Positions 15,611 to 25,636 of a stretch of DNA of 64,000 bases are shown here, piece after piece. Positions within the stretch are counted from its first letter, which is position 1; every line of letters starts with the position of its first letter. A program made the position numbers and the translations under genes. This DNA comes from Paracoccus aestuariivivens. Lineage in GTDB: Bacteria > Pseudomonadota > Alphaproteobacteria > Rhodobacterales > Rhodobacteraceae. Location: positions 62,001 through 126,000 of the forward strand of contig NZ_WMIE01000002.1 of the NCBI RefSeq assembly GCF_009711225.1, read 5' to 3'. The notes under the pieces are model-generated. The model saw only the letters and a program-made list of their open reading frames with translations. It was not told the DNA's origin and did not search any database.

Positions 15611-18486
15611 AAGACTTCATTATCCCCGACCGCGATTACGGCACGCCTGCGGCGAAATCCGACGTGACGGTCAACCTGTTGGTAGATGGCATTGCGGTCT
15701 CGGTGCCCTCGGGAACATCGGTGATGCGGGCGGCGGCGGTGGCCGGGATCTCGGTCCCGAAGCTGTGTGCCACCGATCACGTCAGCGCCTTTGGGTCCTG
15801 CCGGCTGTGTGTCGTCCAGATCGAAGGGATGCGCGGCACGCCGGCATCCTGCACCACGCCTGTGGCCGAAGGCATGGTCGTCCATACCCAGACCGATGAC
15901 ATTGCCCGCATCCGCAAGGGCGTGATGGAGCTTTATATCAGCGACCACCCGCTGGATTGCCTGACCTGCGCCGCCAATGGCGATTGCGAATTGCAGGACA
16001 TGGCAGGGGCGGTCGGCCTGCGCGAGGTCCGCTATGAGCCGGGCGCGAACCATTTCGCCCGCCGCGATGCCGAAGGGCCGAACCCGGAATACCGGCCCAA
16101 GGACCAGTCGAACCCCTATTTCACCTTTGATCCCGCGAAATGCATCGTCTGCTCGCGCTGCGTCCGGGCCTGCGAGGAAGTGCAGGGGACGTTTGCGCTG
16201 ACCATCGAGGGGCGTGGCTTTGACAGCCGCGTCTCGGCGGGGATGTTCTCGGACAGTTTCCTGTCCTCCGATTGCGTCTCGTGCGGGGCCTGCGTGCAGG
16301 TCTGCCCGACTGCGACCCTGATAGAGAACAAGGTCATCGAGATCGGCACGCCCGAGCATATCGTCAAGACGACCTGCGCCTATTGCGGTGTCGGCTGTTC
16401 CTTTGACGCCCATATGCGCGGCGAAGAAGTCGTGCGCATGGTACCCAGCAAGGACGGCAAGGCGAACCGGGGCCATAGCTGCGTCAAGGGCCGCTTCGCC
16501 TGGGGCTATGCCACCCATCAGGACCGCCAGTTGAACCCGATGATCCGCGAAAAGATCACCGATCCGTGGCAGGTCGTGACATGGGATCAGGCGCTGGATT
16601 TCGCGGCGACCCGGATGCGCAAGGCGCAGGCCGATCACGGCGTGGATTCCGTCGGCGTCATCACCTCGTCGCGCTGCACCAATGAGGAAACCTATCTGGT
16701 CCAGAAGCTGGCCCGCGCCGTTCTGGGCACCAACAACACTGATACCTGCGCGCGGGTCTGCCACTCGCCCACGGGTTACGGGTTGCGCACGACCTTCGGG
16801 ACCTCGGCGGGGACGCATGATTTCGACTCGGTCGAGGAAACCGATCTGGCGCTGGTGATCGGCGCGAACCCGACCGATGGGCATCCGGTCTTTGCCTCGC
16901 GGCTGAGGAAGCGGTTGCGGCAGGGGGCGGGGCTGATCGTCCTTGACCCGCGCGAGATCGACCTGCTGAAAACCCCGCATATGGGGCAGGGGCTGCATCT
17001 GCCTTTGCGGCCCGGCACCAATGTCGCCGTGCTGACCTCGATCGCGCAGGTCATCGTCGCCGAAAAGCTTTACGACGAAGAGTTCATCAAGACCCGCTGC
17101 GACTGGGACGAGTTCCTTGCCTATGCCGAGTTCCTGCTGGACCCGCGCCATTCCCCCGAAGAGGTCGAAAAGCTCAGCGGCGTTCCCGCCGATGGTATTC
17201 GCGCCGCCGCCCGCGCCTATGCGAGCGCCCCCCGCGCCAGCATCTATTACGGGCTTGGCGTGACCGAGCATTCGCAAGGCTCGACCACGGTCATGTCGAT
17301 TGCGAACCTTGCCATGATGACCGGCAATATCGGCGTGCCGGGGACGGGTGTGAACCCGCTGCGCGGTCAGAACAACGTGCAGGGTTCCTGTGATATGGGG
17401 TCCTTCCCGCATGAATATCCGGGCTATCGCCATGTCTCGGACAAGGCCACGCGCGAGCTTTACGAGCGCGTCTGGGGCGTGCCGCTGTCGCCCGAACCCG
17501 GTCTGCGCATCCCCAATATGTTCGACGAAGCCTTGGCCGGTCGCTTCCGCGGCCTTTACTGTCAGGGCGAGGATATCGTGCAATCCGACCCGGATACGCG
17601 GCATGTGACCTCGGCCTTGTCCTCGATGGAGATCGTCATCGTGCAGGACCTGTTCCTGAACGAGACCTCGAATTACGCGCATGTCTTCCTGCCCGGCTCG
17701 TCCTTCCTTGAAAAGGACGGGACCTTCACCAATGCCGAGCGCCGCATCAATATGGTCCGCCGCGCCATGACGCCCAAGAACGGGTTCGAGGATTGGCAGG
17801 TTACCCAGATGCTGGCGAACCGCATGGGCGCGAATTGGACCTATACGCATCCCAGCGAGATCATGTCCGAGATCGCCCTGACCACGCCCAGTTTCGCCGG
17901 TGTCAGCTATGATCTGCTGGACCGCGAAGGCTCGGTGCAATGGCCCTGCAACGAGAAGGCCCCCTTGGGCACGCCTTTGATGCATGTCGATGGTTTCGTG
18001 CGCGGCAAGGGGCATTTCATCCATACCGAATATGTCGCGACCGAGGAACGCAGCGGGCCGCGCTTCCCGCTTTTGCTGACCACCGGGCGGATCTTGTCCC
18101 AGTACAATGTCGGCGCGCAGACAAGGCGGACCGACAACCTCGTCTGGCACCCCGAGGATATTCTGGAAATCCACCCCTCGGATGCCGAGAACCGCGGCGT
18201 CAGGGATGGTGATCTGGTGCGGGTGGCCTCGCGCTCCGGGGAAACCACGCTTCGGGCGCTTTTGACGGAACGTGTCGCGCCGGGGGTGGTCTATACGACC
18301 TTCCATCACCCGACGACTCAGGCCAATGTGGTGACCACGGATAATTCCGACTGGGCCACCAATTGCCCCGAATTTAAGGTGACGGCCGTGCAGGTCAGCC
18401 CCTCGAACGGCCCGTCGGAATGGCAAGAGGAGTATGGTCACCATTCCGAACAATCCCGCCGCATCCTTCCCGCCGCCGCCGAGTGA
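15607..18486 (+). CDS. fdsA: NAD-dependent formate dehydrogenase, catalytic alpha subunit
   Basis: A 959-residue bis-MGD molybdoenzyme subunit that oxidises formate to CO2. In order: an N-terminal [2Fe-2S] ferredoxin domain, the NuoG-type His-Cys3 motif (HPLDCLTCAANGDC), two [4Fe-4S] motifs (CIVCSRCVRAC and CVSCGACVQVC), the molybdo-domain [4Fe-4S] site (CAYCGVGC with CVKGRF), and the active site VCHSPTGYG, in which Cys is the molybdenum ligand and the next His assists catalysis. This is the Cys, not selenocysteine, form and is relatively oxygen tolerant. The C-terminal molybdopterin dinucleotide domain is complete. It is the third gene of the operon. Confidence 0.96.
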   Translation: MKDFIIPDRDYGTPAAKSDVTVNLLVDGIAVSVPSGTSVMRAAAVAGISVPKLCATDHVSAFGSCRLCVVQIEGMRGTPASCTTPVAEGMVVHTQTDDIARIRKGVMELYISDHPLDCLTCAANGDCELQDMAGAVGLREVRYEPGANHFARRDAEGPNPEYRPKDQSNPYFTFDPAKCIVCSRCVRACEEVQGTFALTIEGRGFDSRVSAGMFSDSFLSSDCVSCGACVQVCPTATLIENKVIEIGTPEHIVKTTCAYCGVGCSFDAHMRGEEVVRMVPSKDGKANRGHSCVKGRFAWGYATHQDRQLNPMIREKITDPWQVVTWDQALDFAATRMRKAQADHGVDSVGVITSSRCTNEETYLVQKLARAVLGTNNTDTCARVCHSPTGYGLRTTFGTSAGTHDFDSVEETDLALVIGANPTDGHPVFASRLRKRLRQGAGLIVLDPREIDLLKTPHMGQGLHLPLRPGTNVAVLTSIAQVIVAEKLYDEEFIKTRCDWDEFLAYAEFLLDPRHSPEEVEKLSGVPADGIRAAARAYASAPRASIYYGLGVTEHSQGSTTVMSIANLAMMTGNIGVPGTGVNPLRGQNNVQGSCDMGSFPHEYPGYRHVSDKATRELYERVWGVPLSPEPGLRIPNMFDEALAGRFRGLYCQGEDIVQSDPDTRHVTSALSSMEIVIVQDLFLNETSNYAHVFLPGSSFLEKDGTFTNAERRINMVRRAMTPKNGFEDWQVTQMLANRMGANWTYTHPSEIMSEIALTTPSFAGVSYDLLDREGSVQWPCNEKAPLGTPLMHVDGFVRGKGHFIHTEYVATEERSGPRFPLLLTTGRILSQYNVGAQTRRTDNLVWHPEDILEIHPSDAENRGVRDGDLVRVASRSGETTLRALLTERVAPGVVYTTFHHPTTQANVVTTDNSDWATNCPEFKVTAVQVSPSNGPSEWQEEYGHHSEQSRRILPAAAE

Positions 18487-18493
18487 GGCAAGG

Positions 18494-19312
18494 ATGAAGG
18501 ATCAAGCAACAGGCCCGCTGCGCTGGGACGGGGGCTGGCATCATGCCGCCCCGCCGCCCACACCGCAGGAATGTCCGGTGGCGGTGGTCATCGACGGCAT
18601 GTCGCAGGCGGTGCTGATGGCCACGCCCGCCGACCTGATGGATTTTGCCATCGGCTTTGCCCTGACCGAAGGGCTGATCGCCAGCCCCGCCGACGTGACC
18701 GATTTCGAGGATGCCGCGGTCGAGGCAGGCGGCTTTCCCGCGCGTGAGGCGCGCCTGTGGCTGCGCCCCGGTCTGGCCGCCGGGCTGGCCGAGCGTCGGC
18801 GCAACATGCTGGGTCCGGTCGGCTGCGGGTTATGTGGTGTCGACAGCATCGCGGCGGCCCTGCCTAAGGTCAGGACGGTCGCCTCGGATTGGGCCATGAC
18901 GCCTGCGCAGGTGATTGCCGCCATGCAGGCGCTGGGGCAGGGCCAGATCCTGCGCCGCGACACGCCCGCGATCCATGGCGCAGGCTTCTGGGACGGCAGC
19001 AGCGCAATCGTGCGCGAGGATGTCGGGCGCCATAATGCGCTGGACAAGCTGGCCGGGGCCTTGGCCCGTGCGGGCAGATCGGGCGGGCAGGGGGCAATCG
19101 TCATGTCCTCGCGCCTGTCGGTCGATCTGGTGCAGAAGGCTGCGCGGATCGGCGCGCCGGTGCTGATCGGGGCCAGCGCGCCGACCGATCTGGCGCTGGC
19201 TTGGGCCGAGCGCGCCGGGATCACCCTGATCGCTCGCGCGCGCGGCGATGCCTTTGACCTTTACACCCATCCCCGGCGCATTGCCGCAACCCGAGACCAC
19301 GATGACCAATAG
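18494..19312 (+). CDS. fdsC: Formate dehydrogenase maturation factor (FdhD/FdsC family)
   Basis: A 272-residue homologue of FdhD, the accessory sulfurtransferase that handles the sulfido ligand of bis-MGD and delivers cofactor to formate dehydrogenase. The CxxC loop is present in GCGLCGVDSI (about residue 115), and the REDVGRHNALDKL motif marks the cofactor-binding half. The start ATG (18494) follows GAGGCAAGG seven bases after the fdsA stop; a longer reading would overlap fdsA by about 50 bp and is not preferred. It overlaps fdsD by 11 bp. FdsC is known to be needed for cofactor insertion but not to be part of the mature enzyme. Confidence 0.93.
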   Translation: MKDQATGPLRWDGGWHHAAPPPTPQECPVAVVIDGMSQAVLMATPADLMDFAIGFALTEGLIASPADVTDFEDAAVEAGGFPAREARLWLRPGLAAGLAERRRNMLGPVGCGLCGVDSIAAALPKVRTVASDWAMTPAQVIAAMQALGQGQILRRDTPAIHGAGFWDGSSAIVREDVGRHNALDKLAGALARAGRSGGQGAIVMSSRLSVDLVQKAARIGAPVLIGASAPTDLALAWAERAGITLIARARGDAFDLYTHPRRIAATRDHDDQ

Positions 19313-19535
19313 CGACGACAAGCTGATCCGCATGGCCGGACAGATGGCGGATTTCTTTCGCAGCCAGCCCGGCGCCCCCGCCGAGGCCGTGGCGGGCCAT
19401 ATCAACGCCTTCTGGACGCCCCGGATGCGGCAGGATTTCGTCCGCCATCTGGCCGAGGGGGCCGAGGCCGATCCCATCGTTCGTGACGCGGCGCGCTTTG
19501 TGCGTCTGCCGGAACAGACGCCGGCAAGGGCCTGA
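19302..19535 (+). CDS. fdsD: Formate dehydrogenase delta subunit
   Basis: A 77-residue FdsD-family protein, the last gene of fdsGBACD. The core reads LIRMAGQMADFFRSQPG followed by HINAFWTPRMRQDFVRHL, typical of the family. It is a small helical protein found in the Fds complex and needed for stable assembly or maturation; its precise function is not settled. It begins within the end of fdsC (11-bp overlap). Rnr starts 44 bp later on the same strand with no evident terminator, so read-through into rnr is possible. Confidence 0.92.
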   Translation: MTNSDDKLIRMAGQMADFFRSQPGAPAEAVAGHINAFWTPRMRQDFVRHLAEGAEADPIVRDAARFVRLPEQTPARA

Positions 19536-19579
19536 TTTTGCCTCTGCCAACCGGTCGGGGGGCATGATAGCTTGGCCGC

Positions 19580-21844
19580 ATGGCACAGCTTCCCTCCCGA
19601 CAACAGATTCTCGACTGGGTCCACGCGCACCCGGACGCCACCGCGAAACGCGACATCGCCAAAGCCTTCGGCATCAAAGGTGCGGAACGCATCGAGCTGA
19701 AGCGTATGCTCAAAGAGCTTGAGGCCGAGGGCCAGCTTGAACGCCGCCGCCGTCACTATCACGACGCCGAGCGTCTGCCGCCGGTCACGGTGATCCAGCT
19801 TCTGCCGCCCGACATGGATGGCGATATCTTCGCAAAGCCGCTCGAATGGAATGGCGACGGCCCGATGCCGCGCATCCTTTACGCGCCGCTGAAGGCCGAT
19901 CCCGCCCTTGCGCCGGGCGAGCGCATCCTTGCCCGCCTGATCGAGACCCATGGCGAAGATCACCAATATCAGGCCCGCCTGATCCGCCGCATCGGCACCG
20001 TCCAGCACAAGATCGTCGGCATCTTCCGCCGCAGTTCCGCCGGCCCCGAGGCCAGCGGGCGCATCCTGCCCATCGACAAGGGCTCGGACAAGGAATGGCA
20101 GGTCCCGCCGCATGAGATCCACGGCGCGCAGAATGGTGAGTTGGTCGAGGCCGAGCAGATCGGCCCGCGCGGTCGCATCGGCCTGCCGGTGGCGCGCGTG
20201 CTTGAGCGGCTGGGCGATCCGTCTGCGCCTCGCGCGGTCAGCCTGATCGCGATCCATCAGCACGGCATTCCCGATGACTTCCCCGATGAGGTCATGGCCG
20301 AGGCTGATGCCGCGAAACCCGCGACGATGAAGGGCCGCGAAGACCTGCGTCATCTGCCCTTGGTCACCATCGACCCCTCGGATGCGCGCGACCATGACGA
20401 TGCCGTCGCCGCCGAAATCCGCGAGGATGGCGGGGCCGATATCTGGGTCGCCATTGCCGATGTCGCGGCCTATGTCCGCCCGAACTCGGCCCTTGACCGC
20501 GAGGCGAGGAAGCGCGGCAATTCCAGCTATTTCCCCGATCGGGTCGTGCCGATGCTGCCCGATATCCTGTCGGGCGACCTGTGTTCGCTGCACGAGGGCG
20601 TCGATCGCCCGGTGATCGCCGTGCGGATGCGGCTGGATGCGCAGGGCAACAAGACCAGCCATACCTTCCATCGCGGCATGATGCATTCGCAGGCCAGCCT
20701 GTCCTATGAGCAGGCGCAGGCGGCGGCGGATGGCAATGCCGACGACCAGACCGCGCCTTTGCTGGATTCGGTGATCAAACCGCTGTGGCACGCCTATGAG
20801 TTGCTGAAAGCCGCTCGTGCCCGCCGTCAGCCGCTGGAACTGGACCTGCCGGAACGCAAGATCATCCTGACCGCCGATGGACGGGTGAAATCGGTCAATT
20901 TCCGCGAACGCTTCGACGCCCATAAGCTGATCGAAGAATTCATGGTGCTGGCCAATGTCGCCGCCGCCGAGGAACTGGAACATCTGCGCCGCCCGCTGCT
21001 GTACCGCGTCCACGAAGAACCCAGCGTCGAGAAACTCGACGCTCTGCGCGAGGTCGCCGAGGCGTCCGGCTTTACGCTGGCCAAGGGACAGGTGCTGCAA
21101 ACCCGCCACCTGAACCGGCTTCTGGAACAGGCCGAGGGCTCGGATTTCGATGAACTGATCAATATGACCGCGCTGCGCTCGATGCAGCAGGCCTATTATC
21201 ACCCGGAAAATTACGGCCATTTCGGGCTGGCGCTGCGGTCCTATGCGCATTTCACCTCGCCGATCCGGCGCTATTCCGACCTGATCGTGCATCGCGCGCT
21301 GATCCTTGGCCATAAATGGGGCAGCGACGGGCTGTCGGATTGGGATATCGAGAACCTCTCCGAGACCGCCAAGCAGATCTCGGACACCGAGCGCCGCTCG
21401 ATGGCGGCTGAACGCGATACGACCGACCGCTATCTGGCCGCCTATCTGGCCGACCGGGTCGGGGCCGAGTTCGCAGGCCGGGTCAGCGGCGTGCAGAAAT
21501 TCGGTGCCTTCATCCGTCTGGATGAGACGGGCGCGGACGGGTTGCTGCCGATCCGCGAAATCGGGCGCGAATATTTCCATTTTGACCCGGAAGCCCAGAT
21601 GCTGATCGGCTCGGAAACCGGCATGGAGATTGGCATCGGCCAGCGCGTCACCGTGCGCCTGTCCGAGGCCGTGCCGCTGACCGGCGGGCTGATGCTGGAA
21701 CTGCTGGAGGTCGAGGGCAAGCCCATGCCGCAAGGCGGTGCGGGCCGTCGCGGCAAGGGCCCCTTCCGCAAACGCGCGACCCAATCGCGCCTGTCCGAGG
21801 TCAAGCGCGCCCAGAAGCGCAAGCGCGTGCGAAACACCAAGTGA
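19580..21844 (+). CDS. rnr: Ribonuclease R
   Basis: A 754-residue processive 3'-5' exoribonuclease of the RNB family. An N-terminal winged helix (about residues 1-60) is followed by cold-shock domains, the RNB catalytic domain with metal-binding aspartates in TIDPSDARDHDDAVA (about 260-275), the ASLSYEQAQ and HFTSPIRRYSDL motifs, a C-terminal S1 domain (about 625-710) and a lysine/arginine-rich tail ending KRVRNTK. Such a basic tail supports action on structured RNA. RNase R also works with tmRNA in removing nonstop mRNAs; the ssrA gene is in this same window. Confidence 0.96.
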   Translation: MAQLPSRQQILDWVHAHPDATAKRDIAKAFGIKGAERIELKRMLKELEAEGQLERRRRHYHDAERLPPVTVIQLLPPDMDGDIFAKPLEWNGDGPMPRILYAPLKADPALAPGERILARLIETHGEDHQYQARLIRRIGTVQHKIVGIFRRSSAGPEASGRILPIDKGSDKEWQVPPHEIHGAQNGELVEAEQIGPRGRIGLPVARVLERLGDPSAPRAVSLIAIHQHGIPDDFPDEVMAEADAAKPATMKGREDLRHLPLVTIDPSDARDHDDAVAAEIREDGGADIWVAIADVAAYVRPNSALDREARKRGNSSYFPDRVVPMLPDILSGDLCSLHEGVDRPVIAVRMRLDAQGNKTSHTFHRGMMHSQASLSYEQAQAAADGNADDQTAPLLDSVIKPLWHAYELLKAARARRQPLELDLPERKIILTADGRVKSVNFRERFDAHKLIEEFMVLANVAAAEELEHLRRPLLYRVHEEPSVEKLDALREVAEASGFTLAKGQVLQTRHLNRLLEQAEGSDFDELINMTALRSMQQAYYHPENYGHFGLALRSYAHFTSPIRRYSDLIVHRALILGHKWGSDGLSDWDIENLSETAKQISDTERRSMAAERDTTDRYLAAYLADRVGAEFAGRVSGVQKFGAFIRLDETGADGLLPIREIGREYFHFDPEAQMLIGSETGMEIGIGQRVTVRLSEAVPLTGGLMLELLEVEGKPMPQGGAGRRGKGPFRKRATQSRLSEVKRAQKRKRVRNTK

Positions 21845-21859
21845 TGCTGAAATGAAAAC

Positions 21860-21883
21860 GGGCGGCCCTAGGGCCGCCCTTTT
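21860..21883 (+). terminator. Rho-independent terminator after rnr
   Basis: A perfect 9-bp stem GGGCGGCCC / GGGCCGCCC (21860-21868 and 21871-21879) is followed by TTTT (21880-21883). It lies 15 bp after the rnr stop, in the gap shared with convergent pckA. Confidence 0.85.
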
Positions 21884-21899
21884 CTGTTCGGGATAGGCT

Positions 21900-21917
21900 G
21901 CGGGGCCTAAGCCCCGC
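21900..21917 (-). terminator. Hairpin after pckA
   Basis: A 7-bp stem GCGGGGC / GCCCCGC with a 4-nt loop lies just beyond the pckA stop on the minus strand. It lacks a T-run and probably works together with the neighbouring rnr terminator. Confidence 0.5.
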
Positions 21918-21927
21918 CTCTTCAAGA

Positions 21928-23526
21928 TCAGCCAATCGCGGCGGCGCGCACGTCGTCGTCGATCTTGTCGGCATATTGGGCGAAGTTGTCGCTGAACATG
22001 CCGACCAGTTTCTTGGCCTGCGCATCATAGGCATCGGCATCGACCCAAGTCTGGCGCGGGTCCAGCAGCTTGTCCTCGACGCCCGGAACCGAGACCGGAA
22101 CCTCGAAGCCGAAATTCGGGTCCTTGCGGAACTCGACTTCGTTCAGCGAGCCGTCAAGTGCCGCGGTCAGCAGGGCACGGGTGGCCTTGATCGGCATCCG
22201 CTTGCCGGTGCCGAAAGCGCCGCCGGTCCAGCCGGTATTGACCAGCCAGCAGGTCGCGCCCGTGGCGTTGATCTTTTCCTGCAGCAGCTTGCCATAGACT
22301 TCCGGGCGACGCGGCATGAAGGGCGCGCCGAAGCAGGTCGAGAAGGTCGGGGTCGGCTCGACGATGCCGACTTCCGTGCCCGGGGTCTTCGAGGTGAAGC
22401 CCGACAGGAAGTGATACATCGCTTGTGCAGGCGTCAGGCGCGCGATCGGCGGCAGGACGCCGTAAGCGTCGCAGGTCAGCATGATCACGTTCTTCGGCAT
22501 CCCGCCCAGCGAGGTTTCCGAGGCGTTCGAGATCTGCTCCAGCGGATAGGCGCAGCGCATGTTGTCGGTGATCGAGTTGTCGTTGAAGTCCAGCTCCAGC
22601 GTGTCCTCGTCGAAGACCATGTTCTCGATCACGGTGCCGAATTTCGAGCAGGTCGCGTAGATTTCCGGCTCGGCTTCGGCGGACAGGTTGATCGTTTTCG
22701 CGTAGCAGCCGCCTTCGAAGTTGAAGATGCCGTGATCCGACCAGCCATGCTCATCGTCGCCGATCAGCGTGCGCGAGGGATCGGCCGAAAGCGTGGTCTT
22801 GCCGGTGCCCGACAGGCCGAAGAAGATGGCGCTGTCATCGGGATTGCCGATCGCGTGGTTGGCCGAGCAGTGCATCGGCATCACGCCTTTTGCCGGCAGG
22901 ATGTAGTTCAGCAGGGTGAAGACCGACTTCTTGTTCTCACCGGCGTAAGCGGTGTTGCCGATCAGGATCAGTTTCTTGTCGAAGTTCAGCGCGATCACCG
23001 TTTCACTGCGGCAGCCGTGGCGAGCCGGGTCGGCCTTGAAGCTGGGGCAGTTGATGATGGTGAATTCCGGCAGGAAGGTCGCCAGTTCCGCGGCCTCGGG
23101 GCGGCGCAGCAGGTGGCGGATGAACAGGTTGTGCCAAGCCAGTTCGGTCACGACGCGCACGTCAAGACGCAGCGCGGGATCGGCGCCACCGAACAGGTCC
23201 TGAACGAAGTAGTCCTTGCCCTTCATGTGCTCAAGCATGTCGGCATAGAGCGTGTCGAAGGCCTCTTCGGACATCGGCTTGTTATTTTCCCACCAGATCG
23301 AGTCTTCGACCGAAGGGGTGCGGACGACGAACTTGTCCTTGGGCGAACGACCGGTATGCGCGCCGGTCGAAACGAGGAAGGTTCCGCCTTGGCCCAGCTT
23401 GCCTTCGCCGCGCGCGATGGCTGCGTCGATCAGGGCGGGCTCGATCAGGTTGTAATAGACATTACCGACTCCCGAGATCCCCTGATCTTCGAGACGGCAA
23501 TTCGGATTAACGCGCGGTTCGGACAT
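21928..23526 (-). CDS. pckA: Phosphoenolpyruvate carboxykinase (ATP)
   Basis: A 532-residue enzyme that converts oxaloacetate and ATP to PEP and CO2, the entry step of gluconeogenesis from TCA intermediates. The PEPCK kinase-1a loop [14 protein letters not shown] and kinase-2 motif [10 protein letters not shown] are intact, with the substrate loop TGRSPKDKF near residue 60. In its leader a GACCCC-N3-GGGGTC hairpin (23553-23567) lies ahead of the ribosome site CAGGAG. The gene is divergent from hprK. In many Rhizobiales and Rhodobacterales genomes chvI/chvG stand between pckA and hprK; here they do not. Confidence 0.97.
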   Translation of the reverse strand: MSEPRVNPNCRLEDQGISGVGNVYYNLIEPALIDAAIARGEGKLGQGGTFLVSTGAHTGRSPKDKFVVRTPSVEDSIWWENNKPMSEEAFDTLYADMLEHMKGKDYFVQDLFGGADPALRLDVRVVTELAWHNLFIRHLLRRPEAAELATFLPEFTIINCPSFKADPARHGCRSETVIALNFDKKLILIGNTAYAGENKKSVFTLLNYILPAKGVMPMHCSANHAIGNPDDSAIFFGLSGTGKTTLSADPSRTLIGDDEHGWSDHGIFNFEGGCYAKTINLSAEAEPEIYATCSKFGTVIENMVFDEDTLELDFNDNSITDNMRCAYPLEQISNASETSLGGMPKNVIMLTCDAYGVLPPIARLTPAQAMYHFLSGFTSKTPGTEVGIVEPTPTFSTCFGAPFMPRRPEVYGKLLQEKINATGATCWLVNTGWTGGAFGTGKRMPIKATRALLTAALDGSLNEVEFRKDPNFGFEVPVSVPGVEDKLLDPRQTWVDADAYDAQAKKLVGMFSDNFAQYADKIDDDVRAAAIG

Positions 23527-23735
23527 GTCCTGAAAGCTCCTGATGATCGTCTGACCCCGTTGGGGTCTTCCCGATTGCTATAACATGGCAGCAGGATGAC
23601 GGAACCGACCAAGGTGCTAGGTTTAGCGCAACCAGCCCGTGTTCGCGCCAACATTTGAATAAGAAATGCGTTATGTGGACCAAAGGACAAGTCTCTGAGC
23701 GCCATTTTCATCAGATGGAAAAGGAAGTTTCAAGC

Positions 23736-24176
23736 GTGAGCATGGGTTTCGATCTGATCCTCCACGCCTCGTGCGTGGCAAAGAATCGCAGGGCGCTTCT
23801 GATTCTCGGCGCGTCTGGTTCGGGAAAATCGACTCTGGCGCTGCAGTTGATGGCGCTCGGGGCCGGATTGGTGGCCGATGACCGGACGATGCTGACAAAA
23901 GACGATCTAAGGTTGATCGCGGATTGCCCCGAAGCCATTCGTGGCCGGATCGAGGCGCGGGGCGTCGGCATTCTGAATGCCGACCCTGCGGGGCCAGCCG
24001 AAGTTGTCCTTGCTGTCGATCTGGACCGACCCGAGCCTGACCGTTTGCCGCCACACCGACATATTGATTTTCTGGGGCGGAAACTTCCGCTTGTGCTCGG
24101 GAAGGGACGGGACCATCTTGCAAGTGCATTGCTGCAATATCTTGTTGCGGGACGCTGGGATCGGGACCAAACATGA
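23736..24176 (+). CDS. hprK: HPr kinase/phosphorylase, short alphaproteobacterial form
   Basis: A 146-residue protein equal to the catalytic core of HPr kinase. HASCVAKNRRALLILGASGSGKSTLALQL, read in parts, shows the leading His and the P-loop GASGSGKS; VADD follows, and GRIEARGVGILN matches the family signature. The N-terminal domain of the Firmicute enzyme is missing, as is normal in alphaproteobacteria. I chose GTG at 23736 because AAGGAAG lies about 9 bp upstream; an ATG at 23715 and an ATG at 23742 are alternatives. It should phosphorylate the serine of HPr in response to metabolic state. RapZ, EIIA and HPr follow on the same strand. Confidence 0.9.
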   Translation: MSMGFDLILHASCVAKNRRALLILGASGSGKSTLALQLMALGAGLVADDRTMLTKDDLRLIADCPEAIRGRIEARGVGILNADPAGPAEVVLAVDLDRPEPDRLPPHRHIDFLGRKLPLVLGKGRDHLASALLQYLVAGRWDRDQT

Positions 24177-24230
24177 TGCGCTCCCGTGATGGCATCCCGA
24201 TGTGAACTGTCCGCCTAACAGAAGCGTACG

Positions 24231-25184
24231 ATGAACGGCATGACCGAGAACGCCACACCGGACGAAACTACCCAGCGGGTCGTGCTGGTGACCGGCCCGT
24301 CGGGGGCTGGACGCTCGACCGCAATCAACGTCCTTGAGGATCTTGGCTACGAGGCCATCGACAACCTGCCGTTGTCATTGGTGCCGCGTTTGCTGGATGG
24401 TCCGGCGCGGGGCGTGCCGCTGGCTTTGGGACTCGATATCCGGAACCGCGATTTTTCGGCGACGAACCTGATCGAGCTAATTGACCGTTTGACAAGGCTT
24501 CCCGATTACGAACCCGAAGTGCTGTATCTTGATTGCGCCACCGAGCAGCTTTTGCGACGGTTCAATGAAACCCGCAGACGGCATCCCCTTCGCAGCGAAG
24601 GCGCCCCGCTTGACGCCATTCTGGCCGAGCGGGACATGCTTGCTCCGGTGCGTGCGCGGGCCGACGTTCTGGTCGACACGTCCGAGCTGTCCCCGCATGA
24701 TCTGAAGGCAGAACTGGCACGCTGGTTCGAAAGCGACGCGGGGCGGAGGCTGACGGTTTCGGTGCAGTCTTTCTCATATAAACGGGGGGTTCCACGCGGT
24801 GTCGACATGATGTTCGACTGCCGTTTCCTTGCCAATCCGCATTGGGATGCATCGTTGCGTCCCCTTGATGGGCGCAATCCCGCCGTGCAAAGTTACGTCA
24901 CGTCCGACCCCCGATTCGGTGAGTTCTTCGAACGGGTCAGGGATCTTGTGCTTTTCTCCCTTCCAGCCCATCTAGAAGAGGGTAAAGCCCATCTGGTAAT
25001 CGGCTTCGGTTGCACCGGAGGGCAACATCGTTCCGTCACATTGGCGGAAAAAATGGCAGACGCGCTTGCGAAAGGCGGCTGGCAGGTGTCAATTAGACAC
25101 AGGGAACTTGAACGCCGTGAAAAGGCGCCGGCACCTGATGACGGTCTTATGACAGGACCTCTCGCGGTGACCGCTACGCTTTGA
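24231..25184 (+). CDS. rapZ: RNase adapter / P-loop NTPase RapZ
   Basis: A 317-residue RapZ (YvcJ) family protein. It has an N-terminal P-loop domain (Walker A GPSGAGRS, about residues 22-29) with the DNLP motif in [11 protein letters not shown] and a C-terminal domain with [14 protein letters not shown]. In E. coli RapZ senses amino-sugar levels and directs RNase E to a small RNA; in other bacteria the partner is unknown. Its position between hprK and the EIIA gene is conserved and ties it to the regulatory PTS. The stop TGA lies within the region of the EIIA start, so translation is probably coupled. Confidence 0.95.
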   Translation: MNGMTENATPDETTQRVVLVTGPSGAGRSTAINVLEDLGYEAIDNLPLSLVPRLLDGPARGVPLALGLDIRNRDFSATNLIELIDRLTRLPDYEPEVLYLDCATEQLLRRFNETRRRHPLRSEGAPLDAILAERDMLAPVRARADVLVDTSELSPHDLKAELARWFESDAGRRLTVSVQSFSYKRGVPRGVDMMFDCRFLANPHWDASLRPLDGRNPAVQSYVTSDPRFGEFFERVRDLVLFSLPAHLEEGKAHLVIGFGCTGGQHRSVTLAEKMADALAKGGWQVSIRHRELERREKAPAPDDGLMTGPLAVTATL

Positions 25185-25210
25185 CGGCAGACCTTGCGTG
25201 GTGGGAAACA

Positions 25211-25636
25211 TTGATCGGAATTGTCATCGTGGCGCATGGCGGGCTTGCCAGGGAATATCTCTCGGCAGTCGAGCACGTGGTGGGGCCACAAGCGGGAATC
25301 CGGGCTGTAGCCATCGAAGAGAATCACAATCGCGGCGAAAAGCAGGCTGAAATCTGCGCCGCCGCTGATTCTGTCGATACTGGCGATGGCGTGGTCGTGG
25401 TCACGGATCTGTTCGGCGGCTCGCCATCGAACCTGTCCTTGATGGCCTGTCACGCCCGCAACCGCTCGATTCTATACGGGGCCAATCTGCCGATGCTGGT
25501 AAAATTGGCCAAGTCTCGAAAACTGACCGTGGCTGACGCAGTCACGCTTGCCAAGGATGCAGGCCGCAAATACATCAACAGCTATGATGTATTGCCAGCC
25601 GATATCATTCCGGTCCCGAACCGCGCTGTCTCATGA
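25211..25636 (+). CDS. PTS system EIIA component, mannose family (regulatory)
   Basis: A 141-residue EIIA-Man domain. The phosphoacceptor His is in IVIVAHGGLAREYL at the N-terminus, and the dimer core is seen in VVVVTDLFGGSPSNLSLM. No EIIB, EIIC or EIID gene is nearby, so this is a phosphorelay terminus used for regulation rather than sugar uptake. I prefer the TTG at 25211, which gives the normal family start (LIGIVIVAHGG) and has GGTGGGA upstream; TTG at 25181, overlapping the rapZ stop, is the alternative. Its stop overlaps the HPr gene by ATGA. Confidence 0.88.
   Translation: MIGIVIVAHGGLAREYLSAVEHVVGPQAGIRAVAIEENHNRGEKQAEICAAADSVDTGDGVVVVTDLFGGSPSNLSLMACHARNRSILYGANLPMLVKLAKSRKLTVADAVTLAKDAGRKYINSYDVLPADIIPVPNRAVS

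Noticed and set aside
15253..18453. Very long open frame on the minus strand opposite fdsA (over 1000 codons)
   Set aside because: It mirrors the codon pattern of fdsA and fdsB on the other strand, has no domain motifs and is low-complexity in His/Arg/Gly. It is a shadow of high-GC coding sequence.
18830..21925. Second long minus-strand open frame opposite fdsC and rnr
   Set aside because: No recognisable domain; both strands are covered by well-supported genes (fdsC, fdsD, rnr) on the plus strand.
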